DNA from: JADJQU01 sp035490315
GTDB lineage: Bacteria; Planctomycetota; UBA1135; GCA-002686595
NCBI GenBank assembly: GCA_035490315.1
Contig: DATHET010000211.1
Coordinates: 1-22,001 of the forward strand
Reading direction: 5' to 3'
DNA: 22,001 nucleotides
A program made the position numbers and the translations under genes. This document shows, piece by piece, positions 16,606 through 22,001 of the stretch. The notes under the pieces were generated by a model, which worked only from the letters and a program-made list of their open reading frames with translations, was not told the origin of the DNA and searched no databases. Numbering within the stretch: position 1 is the stretch's first letter; each line of letters opens with the position of its first letter.

Positions 16606-18285
16606 GTGCGCCACGCCCTTGCAGTCCCATTCGCCTGCGCTCTGCTTGCCATTGCGCCGGCATGCATGTTCGGCGGCGGCGAGAAGAGCCTCTCCATCGA
16701 CCCGGAACGACGCGGTTTCGAGGTGCCAGGCCGCCCGGTGATCCTCTTTTTCGTCGACGGCCTGCGCCAGGATGTCTTCGAGGAAGTCGCCGCCAGCGGC
16801 AAGCTGCCCTTGCTCTCGCGCCATCTGCTCGATCGCGCGGCTCGCGTGCGCTCCGCGGTGACGGGAGTGCCGAGCGTGACCTACGCCAACGCGACCTCGA
16901 TGCTGACCGGTTGCTGGCCAAGCACGCACGGCGTGTGGGCGAACGTGTGGTTCGATCGCGAGGCCCTGCTCACCCGCAATTACGAGACGCAGCGCGACGG
17001 AGCGAACGAGGACGCCGCCTCTCCGATGATCTTCGAGATGATCTCCAAGGACCTGACTGCGACCGTGTCCCTCGCGATCCATCGCGGCGCCAAGATCACC
17101 CTCGCCGAATCCGCCACGACCGGAGGCACGCTGGCGTGGTTGAACTGGTACGCAAAGCGCGAGAAGAAGGCTGACGAGCTGCTCGCCGAGCAGCTCTTCG
17201 AAATCGGCGAGCAGGCTCGAGAGATAGGTGAATGGCCCGCCTTCATCGCCGTCCACCTGCCCGCGGTCGATCACATCGGTCACGTGAACGGCAGCGACGG
17301 CGAAGCCTATCGCTCGGCCGTCGTGAATCTGGACAAGTCGATCGGCGCTGCGCTCGACGCCTTCGCGCGCGGCGGGATGCTCGAGAGGCTGACCATCGTG
17401 CTCACTTCCGACCACGGTCATCACGGCGCACCATTGAGCTTCGCGTTGGACAGGTTCCTGCCCAAAGCGATCGGCGCGCCGGCGCTGCCCAGTCAGGAGA
17501 ACGACGGCAAGCGCTCTTTTCTCGAGCGCTTCGGGCACTACACGAGCACGAACCTGGTCTTCACGGTCAGCGGAGAGCGCGAGGCGAGCCTGCACCTGCG
17601 CGTGCACGGCGAATGGAGGGACCGGCCGAGTCTTGCGGAGATCCTGGCCTTCCCGGAAGCGCCTGGAGCGTCAACTGCCACCGCGCTTCCCGAACGCCTG
17701 CTGCAGTCGCCCGCCGTCGACGTGGTGGTGGTCCGAGCCGGAGCAAACGCGGTCCAGGTGCACGGCCGGCGCGGGACCGCAGTCATCGAACGCTCGGGAG
17801 AAGCCGCGGATCCGCTGTTCGCCTATCGCTTGCTGAACGGAGCGGATCCGCTCGGCTACTTCGAAGACGCCGAGCTGCAAACGTGGATCAAGGCCGGCGC
17901 CCATGCCTCGCGTGAATGGCTCGAGTCGACCGCCGAGCAGGAACACCCCGACCTGGTCCCGCAGCTGCTGCTTGCCTTCGATCATCGACGCAGCGGCGAT
18001 GTGATCCTCTTCGCCGCGCCGGGTTGGGACTTTTCGACGAAGTATCGAGGCGGTCATGGAGGGATCGAGCGCGAGGAGATGATCGTGCCCCTGTATTTCG
18101 CCGGCCCCGGGATCCGCGCCGGAGTGGAGATCCCCGCCGCGCGGCTCGTGGACATCGTACCTACATTGCTCGAACTCACGGGCACGGCCGCGCCGAGGGC
18201 GGCGCACTTCGACGGCGTGACTCTCGCGAATTTTCTGAGCGGAGCGCGGGCCACGGTCCCTGGCGATCCGAGCGCCTCGCGTTAA
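16606..18285 (+). CDS. Exported type I phosphodiesterase / alkaline-phosphatase-superfamily enzyme, GTG start
   Basis: The product has 559 residues. The signal peptide MRHALAVPFACALLAIAPAC may be a lipoprotein signal, since C20 is followed by MFGGG, but the lipobox is imperfect. The Phosphodiest (NPP-like) two-zinc site is complete: D51 in FFVDGLRQ; T92 in PSVTYAN as the nucleophile; D222 and H226 in PAVDHIGH; D269 and H270 in LTSDHGHH; and H484 in RGGHGG. A variable insert (about 277-470) lies between the last two elements. Such enzymes hydrolyse phosphodiester, phosphate or phosphonate bonds outside the cytoplasm. The substrate is not evident. GTG 16606 has AAGG just upstream and TAGCCT 15 nt before it. 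The gene is divergent from PAP2 by 47 bp. Confidence 0.85.
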   Translation: MRHALAVPFACALLAIAPACMFGGGEKSLSIDPERRGFEVPGRPVILFFVDGLRQDVFEEVAASGKLPLLSRHLLDRAARVRSAVTGVPSVTYANATSMLTGCWPSTHGVWANVWFDREALLTRNYETQRDGANEDAASPMIFEMISKDLTATVSLAIHRGAKITLAESATTGGTLAWLNWYAKREKKADELLAEQLFEIGEQAREIGEWPAFIAVHLPAVDHIGHVNGSDGEAYRSAVVNLDKSIGAALDAFARGGMLERLTIVLTSDHGHHGAPLSFALDRFLPKAIGAPALPSQENDGKRSFLERFGHYTSTNLVFTVSGEREASLHLRVHGEWRDRPSLAEILAFPEAPGASTATALPERLLQSPAVDVVVVRAGANAVQVHGRRGTAVIERSGEAADPLFAYRLLNGADPLGYFEDAELQTWIKAGAHASREWLESTAEQEHPDLVPQLLLAFDHRRSGDVILFAAPGWDFSTKYRGGHGGIEREEMIVPLYFAGPGIRAGVEIPAARLVDIVPTLLELTGTAAPRAAHFDGVTLANFLSGARATVPGDPSASR

Positions 18286-18322
18286 CCTGGAGGCTCCCTC
18301 ACCCCTCACTGGAGTCATCACC

Positions 18323-19495
18323 ATGCGCAAGAGTCTGATCCGCGTCGCCTGTGTTTCCGCCTTGGCTGCCTTGGGCACGAGCTCGGCCCAAGCCGACGTC
18401 TTGTACGCCACCTCGGGCCCGATCAGTCCCTCGCTGCTGACCATCGACCCGCTCACCGGCGGCGCGCTCAGCTCGATGCCGATCACCGGCGAGGAATCGC
18501 TGTTCGGCGGCCTCTGCGACGACGGCACCAACCTGTTCTCGCTCGACGGCTACAACGACAACAACTCCGATCGCACCTTCCGCATCGATCCGGCGACAGG
18601 CACGGGAACCGTGGTCGGCGACACCACGTTCAACTGGAATTTCCGCTGCACCGAGGTGCTGCGCACGACGGGCGTGCTGTACGCGTCGCGGGACAATGCC
18701 CTGTACACGCTGAGCAAGGTGACCGGCGCTGCGACGCTGGTCGCGAACTTGAGCTCGCCGAATCTCGATCAATTGACCGCGCTCGCGATCTCGCCGAACG
18801 GTACGGCCTATGTCTCCGACATCGGCAACACCAGCGTGTTCCGCCTGGATTTGACCAGCGGCGCCTTGACGTTCTTCGGCGACGCAGCGCTCGGCACCTG
18901 GTTCAGCGATCTGAGCTTCGATTCCAGCGGCACGCTGTGGGGCACCAAGCAAGGCGGTGGCTTGTACACGATCGACACGAACACGGGCGCCGCCACCTTC
19001 GTGTCCTTCGCCGGCGACCTCGCGGGGATTTCCTGGCGCTGGAGTTGCATCCCGCTCGTCTACTGCACCGCGAAGATCAACAGCCTGGGCTGCACGCCTT
19101 CGATCAGCGCGATCGGCTTGCCGAGCGCCACGTCGGGCTCTGGTTTCACGGTCTCGGCGAGCAACGTGATCAACAACAAGCCTGGCCTGCTCATCTACAC
19201 CAACAACGGTCCGGCCGCAGTGCCGTTCCTGGGTGGAACACGCTGCATCAACACGCCGATCCGCCGCTCGATCCCGCTCAGCTCGGCCGGAAATCCCCCG
19301 CCGAACGATTGCTCGGGTGTCTACTCGATCGACATGAACGCCTTCGCGGTCGGCGCACTCGGCGGCCTCCCCGCTGCCTACCTGCAGGCACCGGGCACCC
19401 AGGTCAATTGCCAGGCCTGGGGTCGCGACAACGGCTTCCCGGTGCCGAACAATTCGACGCTGAGCGACGGACTCGCTTATTCGATCTGCCCGTGA
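18323..19495 (+). CDS. Secreted propeller-like protein with a planctomycete-type Cys-rich C-terminal domain
   Basis: The product has 390 residues. The signal peptide is MRKSLIRVACVSALAALGTS followed by SAQA, with cleavage expected after A24. Residues 25-235 hold five repeats of the form LYTIDxxTGAxT: near 38-48, 85-97, 126-138, 172-183 and 214-225. These are blades of a small beta-propeller of the NHL/DUF4394 sort. Residues 248-390 form a separate domain with Cys at 248, 257, 308, 330, 363 and 389. It includes GSGFTVSASNVINNKPGLL and CSGVYSIDMN, and ends with NNSTLSDGLAYSICP. I associate this tail with large families of secreted planctomycete proteins, where it may direct surface display. That association is from memory. 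GGAG sits 8 nt before the ATG. There is a 37-bp gap to the upstream gene. Confidence 0.75.
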   Translation: MRKSLIRVACVSALAALGTSSAQADVLYATSGPISPSLLTIDPLTGGALSSMPITGEESLFGGLCDDGTNLFSLDGYNDNNSDRTFRIDPATGTGTVVGDTTFNWNFRCTEVLRTTGVLYASRDNALYTLSKVTGAATLVANLSSPNLDQLTALAISPNGTAYVSDIGNTSVFRLDLTSGALTFFGDAALGTWFSDLSFDSSGTLWGTKQGGGLYTIDTNTGAATFVSFAGDLAGISWRWSCIPLVYCTAKINSLGCTPSISAIGLPSATSGSGFTVSASNVINNKPGLLIYTNNGPAAVPFLGGTRCINTPIRRSIPLSSAGNPPPNDCSGVYSIDMNAFAVGALGGLPAAYLQAPGTQVNCQAWGRDNGFPVPNNSTLSDGLAYSICP

Positions 19496-19506
19496 AATCG
19501 GCGGCG

Positions 19507-19540
19507 TCGTCGACTTCGCGTCGACGATCGCAAGTTTCTT
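19507..19540 (+). terminator. Terminator-like hairpin after the secreted-protein gene
   Basis: TCGTCGAC (19507-19514) and GTCGACGA (19520-19527) form a perfect 8-bp stem with a 5-nt loop, 11 bp after the stop codon. The downstream sequence is only moderately T-rich (GTTTCTT), so termination may be partial. Confidence 0.5.
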
Positions 19541-19546
19541 GATCCT

Positions 19547-19580
19547 CGAGGCCGGCGACCCGCAAGGGTGGCCGGCCTCG
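19547..19580. terminator. Bidirectional hairpin with GCAA tetraloop
   Basis: CGAGGCCGG (19547-19555) pairs with CCGGCCTCG (19572-19580). After a 2x2 internal loop, ACCC pairs with GGGT around a GCAA tetraloop. It lies between converging genes and could end both transcripts, but no T-run follows on either strand. Its ACCC-GCAA-GGGT core resembles the ACTCGCAAGAGT core of the repeats to the right. Confidence 0.5.
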
Positions 19581-19895
19581 GTCGTCGAGGCGAGCGCAGT
19601 ACGATCGCCGCGGTCTTCGCGAGTTGGACTCGTGCCGCGCGTGATCAGCGCTCGCGGCGCGCCAAGCGACTCGCAGGGGTGCTGACCTCGACCGTCGAAC
19701 CGAGCCCCGGGCGACGTCACGGACCGTCGCGTGCCGGACTCGTGCCCACGAGGTCAGCGCGCTCGCCGCGCCGAACAAAACTCGCAAGAGTTCTGACCTC
19801 AATCGTCGAACCGAGTGCAGTGGGAACGCCGCGGGCCGCTGCGTGCCGGACTCGTGGCCGCGAGGTCAGCGCTCGCGCCGCGCCAGGTGCGAGAT
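19577..19895. repeat. Imperfect tandem array, about three copies of a ~111-bp unit
   Basis: Landmarks recur at regular spacing. The GGACTCGTG block begins at 19626, 19736 and 19848. CTGACCTC begins at 19682 and 19793. GTCGAACCGAG follows each of these, with GTCGAGGCGAG at the left end. The rightmost copy runs into the last codons of otsB, whose TGA is at 19868-19866. The leftmost copy still carries a minus-strand stretch that would read LARRER-stop, the same as the otsB C-terminus. The middle copy has diverged. GAGGTCAG and CTGACCTC also make each unit an inverted-repeat structure. I see no tRNA or other gene in the 370-bp gap 19496-19865. Confidence 0.7.
19773..19792 (-). terminator. Weak intrinsic terminator candidate downstream of otsB
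   Basis: On the minus strand AACTC and GAGTT form a 5-bp stem with a 4-nt loop, followed by TTGTTC. An outer 8-bp stem (19750-19757 with 19793-19800) encloses it. The element lies about 75-95 nt after the otsB stop. The stem is short, so efficiency is doubtful. Confidence 0.3.
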
Positions 19896-20618
19896 GCAGT
19901 CGTGGAGCAGATCATCGATCGCGCCCTGATCGCTGATGAAGTATGGAGCGCGCGACTCGCGATCCGCTCCAACGCGGATGCACAGGAGATTCTCGGGCTC
20001 GTCGAGCGCGAAGACATCTTCGTCGGTCTCGTCGTCGCCGACGTAAATCGCCTCGTCGCAATGCAGCCGGTCCAGTTCAGCGCGCAGCGCGAGCCCTTTG
20101 TGCGGCGCACTTTCCGGGAGCACGTTGACGACTTCTTTCCCGCCGACGATGCGCACGTCGCCCAGCGCGCCGGCCGCCCTGACCATGGCCTGCCTGGCCT
20201 TCTGCTTCTCGGACGCGTGGCGGTAATGGATCGCGACGGAATAGGCCTTGTCCTCGATCACGACGCCGCGATGGCGCGCCGCCGAAGCTTCGAGCAGGGG
20301 CAACCAGCGCCGCACCAGGGCGATCTGGCGGCTGTCCGCATTCCATGGCTCGCCACCGTGGTTGCCGACGATTCCCACCAGCTTGACGCCGCGCAGCCGC
20401 CTCGCAGCATCCTTGCGAGCGCGGCCGGAGATGACGATGACTCGCTGGAGCCTGGCGAGCTCCTCGAGCAGCTCCCGCGTCGATTCGCGCATCCAGGCCT
20501 GGTCGGGATCGTCGACGATCGGAGCGAGGGTCCCGTCGTAGTCGAACGCGAAGACCACGTCGCGCGTCAGGAATCGCCGGAGCTCGCCGACATGGGCTTG
20601 CGACAGGATGTCCTTCAT
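19866..20618 (-). CDS. otsB: Trehalose-6-phosphate phosphatase
   Basis: The product has 250 residues, normal for OtsB. It is a HAD-superfamily enzyme that removes phosphate from trehalose 6-phosphate to give trehalose, in the cytosol. The HAD motif I is FDYDGTLAP, with nucleophile D26 and acid/base D28. Motif II is VISGR (62-66). The cap includes GNHGGE (85-90), typical of trehalose phosphatases. The motif III lysine is in APHKG (K174). Motif IV is YVGDDETDEDVF (192-203), which binds magnesium through the Asp pair. The ATG overlaps the stop of otsA as ATGA, so the two are translationally coupled and give balanced enzyme amounts. The last codons lie inside the tandem repeat array, and the C-terminal LARRER may vary between strains. 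Confidence 0.95.
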   Translation of the reverse strand: MKDILSQAHVGELRRFLTRDVVFAFDYDGTLAPIVDDPDQAWMRESTRELLEELARLQRVIVISGRARKDAARRLRGVKLVGIVGNHGGEPWNADSRQIALVRRWLPLLEASAARHRGVVIEDKAYSVAIHYRHASEKQKARQAMVRAAGALGDVRIVGGKEVVNVLPESAPHKGLALRAELDRLHCDEAIYVGDDETDEDVFALDEPENLLCIRVGADRESRAPYFISDQGAIDDLLHDCISHLARRER

Positions 20619-22001
20619 CGGAACAATCGCGTTCGAATCTTCCAGGGCCGCATCAAGCGTCCGGTCGTGCGTTCCCGAGTGCGCAGCTGGGCCGCGTCGA
20701 CGAGCATCCGGCCTGCCCAGCGGTAGACGTTGAATTCCGCGAGGTAGGCGCGCATCGAGCGCATGCGCACGCGCTTTTCCTCGGCCGGCATGCGCAGCGC
20801 CGTGGCCAGCGCGGAGCTGACTTCCTCGATGTCGTACGGGTTGACGATCAAGGCCTCGGTCAGCTCGCGCGCGGCTCCGGTGAACTGGCTGAGCAGCAGC
20901 ACCCCGGCTTCGTCATCGCGCGCCGCGACGAATTCCTTGGCGACGAGGTTCATGCCGTCGTGCAGGCTGCTGACGTAGCACAGATCCGCCGCGCGCAGGA
21001 AACGGAACACCGCCGGCGGCTCGTGGTGCGAGCGCAGCAGCACGATCGGGCGGTAGTCCTCGCTTCCGAAATGCTGGTTGATGCGCGCGGTCAGGGCCTC
21101 GACGCGATCGTTGAGCTCCTGGTAGGCAGGGATGCTGGTGCGACTCGGATCGGCGAGCTGCACGAAGCTGAAGCGCCCGCGGAACTGCGGGAAGCGCTCG
21201 AGCAGCCGCTCGATCGAGAGCAGTCGCTCCTCGATGCCCTTGGTGTAGTCGAGGCGGTCGACACCGACGCCGAGCAGGGCATTGGGCTTTAGCCCGAGCT
21301 CCTCGAAGACGCTGCGGCGGCACTCTTCGGCGGGCGGCACGTTCTCGAGCCAGCGCGGCGGCCACTCCAGGGAGATCGGGTAAGGCCGCACCAGCGTGCT
21401 CCTGCCTTTCTGCACCACCGCGTGACGCTCGCGATCGATGCGCGCCTCGAGGAAGCGATCGACCGAGTCCTCGAAGTTGTTGCAATCGAACTGCGTGTGG
21501 AAGCCGAGGATGCTGGCGCCGAGCATTCCCAACAGCAATTCCTCGCGCCAGGGGCAGATGCCGAAGTGCTGGGCATTCGGCCAGGGAATGTGCCAGAACA
21601 CGATCACGGTCGCGCGCGGCAGGCGCTCGCGGATCAGCCGCGGCGCCAGAGCGAAGTGGTAATCCTGCACGAGGATGATCGGATCGTCGGAGTCGACTTC
21701 CTCGCACACGGCGTTCACGAACTTCGCGTTGACGGCCTTGTAGTGCTCCCAATCCTCGATGCGGAAAATCGGCCGCGTGTGAGCGAGGTGCGACAGCGGC
21801 CAGAGGCCTTCGTTGGAGAAGCCGTAGTAGTAGCCCTGCTCCTCCTCGGGCGTCAGCCACACGCGCCGCAGCGAGTAGGACTCCTCGCCGGGCGGAACCG
21901 CGACGCGATCGTGGCGGTCGACGGTGTCACGGTCCGCGGATCCGCTGCCGTGGGCCACCCAGGTTCCCGAGCAGGCGCGCATCACCGGCTCCAGGGCGGT
22001 G
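20615..22001 (-). CDS. otsA: Trehalose-6-phosphate synthase, GT20 (N-terminus outside window)
   Basis: The reading frame runs off the right edge (TALEPVMRACSGTWVAHGSG is the first visible part), so the N-terminal glycine loop is missing. The visible 461 residues cover most of the GT20 GT-B fold. VQDYHFALAP is the usual HDYH-type acceptor segment. FWHIPWPN and GFHTQFDCNNF follow in the N-terminal lobe. GVDRLDYTKGIEERL is the donor-phosphate motif with Arg and Lys. LHDGMNLVAKEFVAAR is the sugar-nucleotide-binding signature. The enzyme joins UDP-glucose (or another NDP-glucose) to glucose 6-phosphate. Glucosylglycerol-phosphate synthases share this fold, but the directly coupled otsB favours trehalose. 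Trehalose would serve as osmolyte or stress protectant. Confidence 0.93.
   Translation of the reverse strand, partial: TALEPVMRACSGTWVAHGSGSADRDTVDRHDRVAVPPGEESYSLRRVWLTPEEEQGYYYGFSNEGLWPLSHLAHTRPIFRIEDWEHYKAVNAKFVNAVCEEVDSDDPIILVQDYHFALAPRLIRERLPRATVIVFWHIPWPNAQHFGICPWREELLLGMLGASILGFHTQFDCNNFEDSVDRFLEARIDRERHAVVQKGRSTLVRPYPISLEWPPRWLENVPPAEECRRSVFEELGLKPNALLGVGVDRLDYTKGIEERLLSIERLLERFPQFRGRFSFVQLADPSRTSIPAYQELNDRVEALTARINQHFGSEDYRPIVLLRSHHEPPAVFRFLRAADLCYVSSLHDGMNLVAKEFVAARDDEAGVLLLSQFTGAARELTEALIVNPYDIEEVSSALATALRMPAEEKRVRMRSMRAYLAEFNVYRWAGRMLVDAAQLRTRERTTGRLMRPWKIRTRLFR

Noticed and set aside
19682..19815. tRNA-like T-arm (GGTTCGA) in the minus strand of the tandem repeats
   Set aside because: No matching 5-bp T-stem, D-arm, anticodon arm or acceptor stem can be assembled. 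The motif is a chance part of the repeat.

Overview
The window is GC-rich, dense bacterial chromosomal DNA. It most likely comes from an uncultured or little-studied Planctomycetota lineage. Two features point there: an ECF-type sigma factor fused through one membrane helix to a long series of carboxypeptidase-regulatory-like beta domains (8434-11403), and a secreted protein with the Cys-rich C-terminal domain I associate with planctomycete surface proteins (18323-19495). The host assignment is inference. I see no mobile element, CRISPR array, rRNA or tRNA.

Layout. The left edge holds the 3' part of a SAM methyltransferase, then a YfhO-like multi-pass membrane protein. A 235-bp stretch follows with a tiny ORF behind a strong ribosome binding site, then a 66-aa zinc-ribbon protein and, on the minus strand, a helical 113-aa protein of unknown function. 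Next is a plus-strand RNA-modification cluster: a tRNA-guanine transglycosylase fused to an MnmC-like methyltransferase domain, a YbcJ-like S4 RNA-binding protein 3 nt later, and a small membrane protein. An intrinsic terminator (6861-6907) ends the converging PRC-barrel gene. The sigma/carboxypeptidase-like fusion lies upstream of that gene, and an 89-aa conserved-looking small protein lies upstream of the fusion.

From 11784 a divergent region with two perfect palindromes separates the 89-aa gene from a 140-aa protein, whose gene ends in a perfect 18-bp hairpin. Then come an exported SnoaL/DUF4440-like protein and a DAO-family FAD oxidoreductase, which converge on a minus-strand pair: a DUF3943 envelope lipoprotein and a PAP2 phosphatase. 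Divergent from PAP2 are an exported phosphodiesterase/alkaline-phosphatase-superfamily enzyme and the secreted propeller-like protein. The right edge is the trehalose operon otsA-otsB on the minus strand, coupled by an ATGA overlap. About 300 bp of imperfect ~111-bp tandem repeats lie at and beyond the otsB 3' end.

Functionally the window mixes envelope and export functions with wobble-base tRNA modification and trehalose synthesis. I found no convincing new multi-gene system. The observations most worth checking are the TGT-MnmC fusion with its altered anticodon-binding motif, the membrane-tethered sigma factor, and the repeat array that grades into the end of otsB.
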